Positions 1 to 5,063 are shown, counted from the stretch's first letter. The stretch: 6,365 bases of DNA from Patescibacteria group bacterium (GCA_030917805.1 JAUPUA010000007.1:1-6365), one strand, 5' to 3'. Translations and numbers: made by a program. Notes: generated from the letters alone by a model not told the origin.

Positions 1-2
1 AT

Positions 3-194
3 CGTAAACGTGATTTCCGTAAGCTCTGGATTACTCGTATTTCTAATGCTTGCCAGCTTAACGGTGAAAAATACTCTACATTTATCCATAAGTTAAATGT
101 CAAAGGCATTAAACTAGACAGAAAGATTCTAGCAGACATTGCCGTAACTGATGAAGCTGCCTTTAAAAAACTTACCCAAACACTTAATAAGTAA
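3..194 (+). CDS. rplT: 50S ribosomal protein L20, C-terminal part (5' end outside window)
   Basis: Partial gene: 63 codons read in frame from base 3 to a TAA stop at 192-194, and the start lies before the window. L20 binds 23S rRNA, is needed early in assembly of the large subunit and, in several bacteria, also represses its own operon. The visible part carries the family's C-terminal signature: a basic [14 protein letters not shown] stretch, then [14 protein letters not shown], then [11 protein letters not shown] and a short tail ending LNK. Full L20 is usually about 115-120 residues, so roughly the last half is present, with no internal stops. It ends about 26 bp before a strong bidirectional terminator, which fits the last gene of an infC-rpmI-rplT type operon, although the upstream genes are not visible. 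Confidence 0.95.
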   Translation, partial: RKRDFRKLWITRISNACQLNGEKYSTFIHKLNVKGIKLDRKILADIAVTDEAAFKKLTQTLNK

Positions 195-219
195 ATCTAC
201 TTTTAATACTACAAGAGTC

Positions 220-250
220 AAAAATACCCCGATACAATCGGGGTATTTTA
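220..250. terminator. Bidirectional intrinsic terminator between rplT and rnpB
   Basis: A perfect 13-bp inverted repeat (AAAATACCCCGAT at 221-233, its complement at 237-249) encloses a 3-nt loop (ACA). Read on + it is followed by an AT-rich tail beginning within TATTTTATATATA. Read on - it ends in TTTTT at 224-220. It therefore serves both the rplT transcript (+) and rnpB (-), which converge on it. Confidence 0.9.
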
Positions 251-255
251 TATAT

Positions 256-650
256 ACTACTTAAGTTTGATAAGCCGAGTTCTGTGACTAACTACTCTCT
301 GAAGAAAGTAGTTAGTGTGGTCATCTATCTTGGCAGAAGATTGCTCTAACTGCTCGAAAAACGCGGATTTCAATAAGCCATTCTTATGTTTTGCACCTAC
401 ACCACTTAAATCAGTGATCAAGAACGACTCTACCTTGCAGCCGACAGGGTTTACCAACTCTATCATGTCACCATGTAAAGATAAATTTCACCGCTTCCAA
501 GCCCTAAAGCTCGGCACGAATATTCTCTGTGGCACTTTCCCTAAGACCTAAAAGATCTCGGTTGCCGTTAGCAACTGTCACCTGGTGCATACGCTGCCCG
601 GACTTTCCTCCCAAAATGTATAAGGGCGACCACTCACTTAAGTAGTTACG
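256..650 (-). ncRNA. rnpB: RNase P RNA, bacterial type A-like
   Basis: Catalytic RNA of RNase P, which removes 5' leaders from tRNA precursors. On the minus strand the universal 5' core GAGGAAAGTCCGGGC lies at about 612-596 and the 3' core ACAGAACTCGGCTTAT at about 285-270. Internal conserved pieces include CCAGGTGAC, AAAGTGCCACAGAGA, GGTGAAA and GGTAAACCC, in family order. The ends are fixed by a perfect 11-bp P1 helix (636-646 with 256-266). P2 is the 6-bp GTGGTC/GACCAC pair (628-633 with 317-322). A 10-bp hairpin (287-296 with 307-316) abuts P2 on the 3' side and is probably P19. P3 looks very short: only a GCCC/GGG pairing fits between P2 and the 5' core. Length is about 390 nt, normal for the family. 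It has its own extended -10 promoter and ends at the 220-250 terminator. The exact 5' end is estimated from P1 and the promoter. Confidence 0.95.
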
Positions 651-657
651 TTTTGAG

Positions 658-666
658 ATTATAGCA
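658..666 (-). promoter_or_regulatory. Extended -10 promoter of rnpB
   Basis: On the minus strand TGC-TATAAT (666 to 658) matches a consensus -10 with the TGn extension. No recognisable -35 box lies 16-18 nt upstream. A start site 6-8 nt downstream falls at about 650-652, just before the P1 helix of the RNase P RNA, which supports the assignment. Confidence 0.7.
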
Positions 667-695
667 GAAGAATGACTGCCCTAGAACAGACCCTG

Positions 696-724
696 TTGAA
701 AAATCATCATAAATAGCTTATAAT
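696..724 (+). promoter_or_regulatory. Sigma-70-type promoter of rpmB (TTGAAA-17-TATAAT)
   Basis: The -35 is TTGAAA at 696-701 and the -10 is TATAAT at 719-724, with an ideal 17-nt spacer. The predicted start at about 731 gives a leader of about 23 nt before the rpmB ATG. It is the only promoter in the window with a good -35, and it lacks the TGn extension found at the others. Confidence 0.8.
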
Positions 725-753
725 CTCTATGAGTATTAAGAAAAGAAAAAGCT

Positions 754-969
754 ATGCAAAGATGTGAACTAACAGGTAAGGGAAAGCAGTACGGACACAA
801 CGTAAGCTTCTCTATGCGCCATACAAAAAGAGTATGGAAGCCAAATCTTCAAAAAAAGACGGTAATTATTGATGGTAAAAAGATCAAGATGAAGATCAGC
901 ACTCAAGGTATCAGGATGCTAAAAAAGAAGGGACTAATAACCCCTTACCAGGCTAAGACCCAACAATAG
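754..969 (+). CDS. rpmB: 50S ribosomal protein L28
   Basis: Small basic protein of the large ribosomal subunit, 71 residues, a normal length for bacterial L28. The family signature opens the protein: MQRCELTGKGKQYGHNVSFS, then the basic core RHTKRVWKPNLQKK. The C-terminal part contains the L28-type MKISTQGIRMLKKKG. Only one cysteine (C4) is present, so the zinc-binding four-cysteine form of the family is ruled out. The ATG at 754 gives the canonical N-terminus. There is no strong Shine-Dalgarno site, only a purine-rich A/G tract (739-750) just upstream. The gene is monocistronic: it has its own promoter at 696-724 and a terminator 9 bp after the stop. It is divergent from rnpB. Confidence 0.95.
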   Translation: MQRCELTGKGKQYGHNVSFSMRHTKRVWKPNLQKKTVIIDGKKIKMKISTQGIRMLKKKGLITPYQAKTQQ

Positions 970-977
970 AAAGTTTT

Positions 978-1003
978 AAACTCCCCTTTTTAGGGGAGTT
1001 TTT
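978..1003. terminator. Intrinsic terminator after rpmB, possibly shared with the convergent MBL gene
   Basis: A 9-bp perfect stem AAACTCCCC (978-986) / GGGGAGTTT (993-1001) with a 6-nt loop is followed by a short T run (TTTTT, 999-1003) on +. On - the stem is followed by only a short T stretch, so termination of the MBL transcript there is plausible but weaker. Confidence 0.85.
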
Positions 1004-1038
1004 AGTATTAAGTAAATACGCAGGGCCACTTGGACCGC

Positions 1039-1680
1039 CTAAGCAGGGTTTATAACGACGACCTTGACCCCATCTACGCTACCGACTAACTTCTTGGTAA
1101 CCAGCTTTCCTTCAACAATCTCTGGTTCTGTGCCGCATAGCTTGGCAAATTCAGCAGCTAACGCTTGAGGAACCTCATATTTGGTCCTGCCATCGTCAAA
1201 ATGTACTGGTATAACAAACTCAGCATTCAACTCCTTAACCAGCTTAAGCGCATCTTCAGGCTCTAGGCTCAACCCTGAGCCACCCACAGGAACAATAACC
1301 AAACGGGCATTTGCCAAAAGCTCCAAAGCCTCTCCACTAAGTTCTGGCTTTGCATAGGCAACGATACCTACTGCTCCGAAGTCTCCAGGGTCTACCAGAA
1401 ACACGTTTGAGCTTTTAGTACCATAAACATCACCCTGAGCCTCAACTGCAACACCACGCACGCTAAAAGGGCCAATTTCGTACTCTCCAGGCATCTGAAA
1501 ACTACGCACTCCGTCCGGTACTCCGACATTAGCTTTATGGTCATCAGTAAAGAAGACCCCTTTTACGTCCTTGGCCGCAACCGCCGACTTCTTACCGTCA
1601 TCCGACCCAAGGTCAAAACCTATACTTTCCCCACCCTGCTTAATTTTTATGGCATTCCCACCAAAGAATTCTATTTCCAT
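1039..1680 (-). CDS. MBL-fold (metallo-beta-lactamase-like) protein with degenerate metal site
   Basis: A 213-residue protein resembling the small UlaG/YtkL-like branch of the metallo-beta-lactamase superfamily. Evidence is the N-terminal MEIEFFGGNAIKIK strand pair, PGEYEIGPFSVRG (64-76), a C-terminal LVIVPVGGSG (127-136) and EFVIPVHF (154-161). The usual HxHxDH motif should fall near residues 43-50 but reads FFTDDHKA, keeping one His (H48) and one possible Asp. H160 survives near the C-terminus. With most metal ligands gone, hydrolase activity is doubtful, and a binding or structural role is possible; the substrate is unknown. Translation starts at ATG 1678-1680, 2 nt after the stop of the upstream wHTH gene. 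An AGGAG (1695-1691) inside that gene's last codons sits 10 nt before the ATG, which suggests translational coupling. It ends convergent with rpmB. Confidence 0.75.
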   Translation of the reverse strand: MEIEFFGGNAIKIKQGGESIGFDLGSDDGKKSAVAAKDVKGVFFTDDHKANVGVPDGVRSFQMPGEYEIGPFSVRGVAVEAQGDVYGTKSSNVFLVDPGDFGAVGIVAYAKPELSGEALELLANARLVIVPVGGSGLSLEPEDALKLVKELNAEFVIPVHFDDGRTKYEVPQALAAEFAKLCGTEPEIVEGKLVTKKLVGSVDGVKVVVINPA

Positions 1681-1682
1681 TT

Positions 1683-2345
1683 TTATTTATCTCCTAGTTC
1701 ATTTATTAGAATCTCATTCTTAGCCTGAAGCAAAGACATTAAGAATCTGTCATTTATCTTCAATCTATAAGTATAAGATTCCTCTGATATAGAAGCAAAG
1801 TTTAAAGATTTATTAAGCTTTTTTTCAATTATTTGGACTTTTTCTTTAATCTCGTTTTCTTCTTTCTCACCAAATTTTCCTACCACTAGAAGATCAACCC
1901 CTTTGGGTGAGTTCTTAAGCAATACTCCAGATGCTAGAACAAAAGTTACCCCAGGTACTGAACTAAGTTCCTCTTTTATCAGATTAAGTTTCGCATCCTT
2001 TACGACTATTCCCCTCTTAGCCTTAACGGTAGGGTCGGCGACAACCTTACCTGCCTTAACCTCTTTAGCATTAGCTGAACTGGCCTCCTCTTTCGGAGCC
2101 AAGATTTTATCTAGCCCCTCATACATATCACCATCTTTATTCAGCTGATAAAAAACTTTATTATCCTTATCAATTGATTTAACTACCCCAGCTTCGGCAA
2201 GATTAATAAGCTCTCTGCGGATTGAATTAATTTGCTCATCTAAAAGGCGAGTCAATTCCCGAACAAAGAACTCTTCATCCTGGTTAGCAAAGAAGAATTT
2301 TAATAGCTTTACCCTTGTTTTTGAGCCAAATAGTTGATCGATCAT
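1683..2345 (-). CDS. Winged-helix protein with C-terminal nucleotidyltransferase-like domain, putative regulator
   Basis: A 220-residue two-domain protein. Residues 1-75 look like an ArsR/MarR-type winged helix: MIDQLFGSKTRVKLLKFFF, then FFVRELTRLL and the INSIRRELINLAEAG recognition-helix region, then a wing VVKSIDKDNKVFYQLN. Residues 76-105 form a charged, Ala/Lys-rich linker. Residues 110-205 resemble a minimal nucleotidyltransferase (MNT) fold: VTFVLASGVLLKN takes the place of the usual GS-containing strand-turn, and GVDLLVVGKF resembles the second motif but has one Asp instead of DxD. YRLKINDRFLMSLL follows. The catalytic motif looks incomplete, so activity is unlikely. The role is inferred as a DNA-binding regulator; the target is unknown. 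It is the first gene of an operon with the MBL gene. A nearly leaderless extended -10 promoter and an inverted repeat lie just upstream, which would allow autoregulation. Confidence 0.7.
   Translation of the reverse strand: MIDQLFGSKTRVKLLKFFFANQDEEFFVRELTRLLDEQINSIRRELINLAEAGVVKSIDKDNKVFYQLNKDGDMYEGLDKILAPKEEASSANAKEVKAGKVVADPTVKAKRGIVVKDAKLNLIKEELSSVPGVTFVLASGVLLKNSPKGVDLLVVGKFGEKEENEIKEKVQIIEKKLNKSLNFASISEESYTYRLKINDRFLMSLLQAKNEILINELGDK
1691..1695 (-). promoter_or_regulatory. Shine-Dalgarno site of the MBL gene
   Basis: AGGAG on the minus strand, 10 nt before the ATG at 1680 and overlapping the Leu-Gly-Asp codons at the end of the upstream gene. It is the only clear Shine-Dalgarno site among the six complete protein genes whose starts I examined, and it belongs to an internal gene of an operon. 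Confidence 0.7.
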
Positions 2346-2355
2346 ATTACCCTAA

Positions 2356-2364
2356 ATAGTACCA
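2356..2364 (-). promoter_or_regulatory. Extended -10 promoter of the wHTH-MBL operon
   Basis: TGG-TACTAT on the minus strand (2364 to 2356), one mismatch from the consensus -10 plus the TGn extension. No -35 match is seen. Only 10 nt separate it from the ATG at 2345, so the 5' leader would be about 2-4 nt. AGGG at 2353-2350 is too close to the ATG (4 nt) to be a good ribosome site. Confidence 0.55.
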
Positions 2365-2370
2365 TATTTC

Positions 2371-2384
2371 TACCGAGTACGGTA
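2371..2384. repeat. Inverted repeat TACCG-N4-CGGTA, candidate operator
   Basis: A perfect 5-bp inverted repeat with a 4-nt centre lies immediately upstream of the extended -10 of the wHTH gene. Its TACC half also recurs at 2348-2351 and 2360-2363, giving three copies in the same orientation spaced 12 and 11 bp, about one helical turn. This suits binding by a winged-helix dimer, probably the product of the adjacent gene, but that is inference from position only. Confidence 0.4.
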
Positions 2385-2442
2385 ATATTGTTGTTCATTT
2401 TGAGCAATTAAGTTTAACTACAAAGTAAAGTTAGTTAAGTAT

Positions 2443-2772
2443 TTAGTTCGATTTCAGCTCTGGCCACCACATTAGTTGCTCAATATCGACTATAAAATCT
2501 TTGCTCACCTTAATTCCTTCAGCTTCGAGTTTCTTTTTATGACCTTCAAAACCTCCCCAGGTGTAGGCAGAGGCTAATCCACCTTGTTTATTAACCACTC
2601 TTTGCCAAGGAAGCTGAGATGGTCCGCCATGAGCAATCCGTCCAACCTCCCAAGCAGCCAAAGGATTTCCGCATAAAGCCGCAATTTGGCCGTAAGTCAT
2701 CAACTTGCCTTCAGGAATCTGCGCCACGAGTTCGTAAACTCTCTCTTTAAAACCTGCATCTACCCTAGACAT
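2443..2772 (-). CDS. Alkyltransferase-like (ATL) protein, MGMT family
   Basis: A 109-residue single-domain member of the O6-alkylguanine-DNA alkyltransferase family. Family features are FKERVYELVAQIPEGKLMTYGQIAALCGNP (8-37), EVG (42-44) and LPWQRVVNKQGGLA (54-67). In true alkyltransferases the active site is PCHRV; here it is PWQRV, with Trp56 replacing the acceptor Cys. This marks an ATL protein, which binds alkylated guanine and is known in other organisms to pass the lesion to nucleotide excision repair instead of repairing it. The Arg that flips the base in the usual AARxVG motif is also replaced: the segment reads AAWEVG (39-44). The C-terminus VDIEQLMWWPEL is typical of the group. Length is normal for an ATL. 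The ATG lies 6 nt after the thrS stop with no clear Shine-Dalgarno site, so it is probably cotranscribed with thrS. Confidence 0.85.
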   Translation of the reverse strand: MSRVDAGFKERVYELVAQIPEGKLMTYGQIAALCGNPLAAWEVGRIAHGGPSQLPWQRVVNKQGGLASAYTWGGFEGHKKKLEAEGIKVSKDFIVDIEQLMWWPELKSN

Positions 2773-2778
2773 GATCTT

Positions 2779-4536
2779 TTACTTAAGATTTAATAAAAAA
2801 TCTTTCAATTCTTCTAGTTTAATCTTAGATTCACCATCTTTTGTTCTAACGCTAACCTGTCCAGCCTCTTTATCCTTCGGTCCAACAATCAACTGAACTG
2901 GAATCTTGAGTTCAGTAGCCTCTTTAATCTTCTTACCAAGAGACTCATTTCTATCATCGACAGAATACCTAAGCTCGTTATACTTTAAAGGCTCCATCAA
3001 TAGAGTATCTTTCAAAATCGTTGTGATACCCTCAACATAATCAGCTACGGAGTCATTAATTGTCAGCACCCGCACCTGTTCTGGCGCCAACCAGAATGGC
3101 ACCCATCCATTAGTCCTCTCGAGCAATATAACCATAAATCTTTCTAGTGAACCAAGAATGGCTCTATGGACCATCACCGGAGTCTCCTCCTCACCTCTAT
3201 TATTTATGAACTTCATTCCAAATCTCTTCGGAGTAGCGAAATCTAACTGGATAGTCGCGAGCTGAGTCTCAACGCCACCAACGGTATAATAAACAAAATC
3301 CAACTTTGGGCCATACAGGGCAGCCTCCCCCTCCATTGGTTTAGCATTTAGGTTATTAGCTTCAGACGCTTCTTTCAGCATGCTCTCTGCAAGAGCCCAG
3401 TCTTCTTTTGTCCCTATATAGGCATCTGGGGTCTTCGGATCACTTAAAGATAAAGAGACCCAATGTTCACCGTATATTCCAACCCCAGTGTGGACTTCTT
3501 CGATTATCTTTACGAAGTCAGCAACTACCTTCATTATCTGCTCTTTTGCCAAGAATATATGTCCATCATCTACAGTTATAGATCTGACCCGCTGAAGACC
3601 CATAAGCTGGCCCGGCTTCTCGTCTCTGTACTGCATTGTCACCTCAGAATAATGTACAGGAAGCTCTTTATAGCTTCTTGGCTTAGACATGAATATTTGG
3701 ATATGGTGCGGGCAATTAACAGGCTTCATATTAAAGCCGTTTTCATCTCTGCTCTCTACCTCAAACAACTCGTCTGTAAACTTTTGGGCGTGGCCAGATG
3801 TAACGTAAAGATCTTTTTTAGCAATATGAGGAATCTCCACTTCTTGGGACCCATTCTTAATACCCGCCTGACGCATTAAATCCTTAAGTAGCCTCCGAAG
3901 TATTGTCCCCCTGGGTGTAAAAAGCGGTAGACCAGGACCAACTAAGTCAGAAAAGGAAAATAATTCCATCTCTTTACCGAGTTTTCGATGATCTCTTTCT
4001 TTCGCCAGCTCTTGTCTGTCAAGGTACTCTTCTAGCTCTGTTTCTGTTGTAAATGCTACTGCATATATTCTAGTTAGCATTATATTCTTTTCATCGCCCC
4101 GCCAGTAAGCTCCGGCTGTGCGAGTCAGCTTAAAGCTCTTAGGATCAATATTGGCCAAACCATCAGAATGTCCACCTTTGCATAAATCATCAAAGCCACC
4201 GCAAGTATAAACAGTTAAAATCTTACTTTCTTTGGCAAACTCATCAATTAATTCCAGTTTATACTTGTTGTCTGCAAAGATCTCCTTTGCCTCATCTACG
4301 GTAACCTCTTTCTTATCAAAGTGAGTCCACTCCTTAAGCTTGGCTCGCATAGCCTCCTCAATCTTAGGCAGGTCATCCTCGCTAAGCTTTCCCTTCATCT
4401 CAAAGTCGGTATAAAAACCATCTTCAATGACCGGGCCAATAGCGTTCAGGCTCCCTGGCCACATCTCTTTAACAGTTTGTGCCAACAGATGTGCCAGGCT
4501 GTGCCGAACTCCTTCAATATTTTCTTGATTACTCAT
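2779..4536 (-). CDS. thrS: Threonyl-tRNA synthetase lacking the TGS domain
   Basis: A 585-residue class II synthetase that charges tRNA-Thr with threonine in the cytosol. The editing domain comes first: HSLAH (H12, H16) and DLCKGGH (C119, H123) supply the four residues that clear Ser-tRNA-Thr. The catalytic core keeps the zinc ligands C275 (MKPVNCP), H326 (DDGHIF) and H457 (VMVHRAILGS). It also has motif 2 YRDE (R304) and motif 3 LGSLERF (R466). The anticodon-binding domain spans about 486-585. The E. coli enzyme has about 642 residues; the difference is the missing N-terminal TGS domain of about 60 residues. The start is firm: an extended -10 lies 8 nt before the ATG, and a divergent tRNA promoter and gene follow, leaving no room for more coding sequence. 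It is followed by the ATL gene after 6 nt. Confidence 0.97.
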   Translation of the reverse strand: MSNQENIEGVRHSLAHLLAQTVKEMWPGSLNAIGPVIEDGFYTDFEMKGKLSEDDLPKIEEAMRAKLKEWTHFDKKEVTVDEAKEIFADNKYKLELIDEFAKESKILTVYTCGGFDDLCKGGHSDGLANIDPKSFKLTRTAGAYWRGDEKNIMLTRIYAVAFTTETELEEYLDRQELAKERDHRKLGKEMELFSFSDLVGPGLPLFTPRGTILRRLLKDLMRQAGIKNGSQEVEIPHIAKKDLYVTSGHAQKFTDELFEVESRDENGFNMKPVNCPHHIQIFMSKPRSYKELPVHYSEVTMQYRDEKPGQLMGLQRVRSITVDDGHIFLAKEQIMKVVADFVKIIEEVHTGVGIYGEHWVSLSLSDPKTPDAYIGTKEDWALAESMLKEASEANNLNAKPMEGEAALYGPKLDFVYYTVGGVETQLATIQLDFATPKRFGMKFINNRGEEETPVMVHRAILGSLERFMVILLERTNGWVPFWLAPEQVRVLTINDSVADYVEGITTILKDTLLMEPLKYNELRYSVDDRNESLGKKIKEATELKIPVQLIVGPKDKEAGQVSVRTKDGESKIKLEELKDFLLNLK

Positions 4537-4544
4537 TAAACTTA

Positions 4545-4553
4545 ATTATACCA
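4545..4553 (-). promoter_or_regulatory. Extended -10 promoter of thrS, predicted leaderless
   Basis: TGG-TATAAT on the minus strand (4553 to 4545) is a perfect -10 with the TGn extension. Exactly 8 nt (4544-4537) separate it from the ATG. Transcription should begin at or within 2 nt of the start codon, and there is no room for a Shine-Dalgarno site. No -35 match is seen at 16-18 nt. Confidence 0.7.
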
Positions 4554-4562
4554 CTGAACATC

Positions 4563-4571
4563 TGATATAAT
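4563..4571 (+). promoter_or_regulatory. Extended -10 promoter of tRNA-Val
   Basis: TGA-TATAAT at 4563-4571 is a perfect -10 with the TGn extension and no good -35 (TAATTA at the 17-nt spacing). The predicted start at about 4578-4579 gives a tRNA 5' leader of about 9-10 nt, which RNase P would remove. Confidence 0.7.
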
Positions 4572-4587
4572 AAGCTTAGTTTAATAG

Positions 4588-4664
4588 GGGCGGTTAGCTC
4601 ATTTGGCTAGAGCGCTGCATTGACGTTGCAGAGGTGACAGGTTCAAATCCTGTACCGCCCACCA
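4588..4664 (+). tRNA. tRNA-Val, anticodon GAC
   Basis: A complete 77-nt cloverleaf. The acceptor stem is GGGCGGT/ACCGCCC (4588-4594 with 4654-4660). The D arm is GCTC-ATTTGGCTA-GAGC. The anticodon arm is CTGCA-TTGACGT-TGCAG with anticodon GAC, reading Val codons GUC and GUU. The variable loop is AGGTG and the T arm is ACAGG-TTCAAAT-CCTGT. The discriminator is A and CCA is encoded (4662-4664). All stems pair fully. G at position 37 is slightly unusual, because A is common in bacterial tRNA-Val. It is divergent from thrS and lies 12 nt upstream of the pyrophosphatase-like gene. Confidence 0.97.
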
Positions 4665-4676
4665 AATAATTATCGT

Positions 4677-5063
4677 ATGCAACTTCTAGACTTAGAATTA
4701 AAGATCGTAATTGAGAACCCAGTAGGAACTTATAAGAAGTTTGTTGACTCACTTAACGACTATCCTATCCTAGGCGTAACATTCCCGACACACTACGGAT
4801 ATATCAATGGATACTTCAGCGAAGATAATCATGACCTAGACGTATTCCTTGGCAGTGGAAGTGAGCACGGAATACTACAGGTCAAAAGAGACGATGTGCC
4901 TGGGGGTATCGAAACAAAGATCATTCTATTCGCCACCAAGGACGAGTACGATTCAATTCAAAAAGAATATGACCCAGTTATAAGTGAGATTAAAAGATTG
5001 CCAGAAGAAGAGTTAGTGGAGGCCCTTAAGAATTTTACCCAAAGAAGGTCTATGCCTACTTAG
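4677..5063 (+). CDS. Small family I inorganic pyrophosphatase-like protein
   Basis: A 128-residue protein that resembles soluble family I pyrophosphatase, which hydrolyses PPi to two phosphates, but is much shorter than the usual roughly 175 residues. Recognisable parts are IENPVGTYKKF (12-22), matching the substrate-binding start of the fold, and YPILGVTFPTHYGYINGYFSE. DNHDLDV (50-56) then parallels the metal-binding DGDPxDV: D50 and D55 keep the D-x4-D spacing, but the middle Asp is His52. GILQVKRDD...GGIETKIIL (65-84) parallels the GVLxMxDExGxDxK segment, with D72/D73, E79 and K81 as likely counterparts of the second metal cluster. The C-terminal third with the phosphate-binding Tyr-Lys pair is absent. 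Activity is therefore uncertain. The ATG lies 12 nt after the tRNA CCA with no Shine-Dalgarno site or separate promoter, so it is probably cotranscribed with the tRNA. Its stop overlaps tgt. Confidence 0.65.
   Translation: MQLLDLELKIVIENPVGTYKKFVDSLNDYPILGVTFPTHYGYINGYFSEDNHDLDVFLGSGSEHGILQVKRDDVPGGIETKIILFATKDEYDSIQKEYDPVISEIKRLPEEELVEALKNFTQRRSMPT

Noticed and set aside
257..551. Open frames on both strands (257-466 minus, 315-551 plus) as small genes
   Set aside because: Both lie inside the RNase P RNA gene, whose conserved cores and P1/P2 helices explain the sequence.
739..750. A/G-rich tract before rpmB as a true Shine-Dalgarno site
   Set aside because: It contains no GGAG-like core, only AAGAAAAG, so at best it is a weak ribosome contact.
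2414..2438. TTAACTA...TAGTTAA inverted repeat as terminator after the thrS-ATL operon
   Set aside because: The stem is all AT apart from one G-C pair, the loop is 11 nt and there is no T run. It is too weak to call; the thrS operon may read through to the wHTH-MBL genes.
3463..3879. 138-codon open frame on + inside thrS
   Set aside because: It is antisense to the conserved catalytic core of ThrRS, with no family resemblance and no promoter or ribosome site.
4588..4664. tRNA-Asp instead of tRNA-Val
   Set aside because: The anticodon loop TTGACGT places GAC at 34-36, which reads Val codons; Asp would need GTC.
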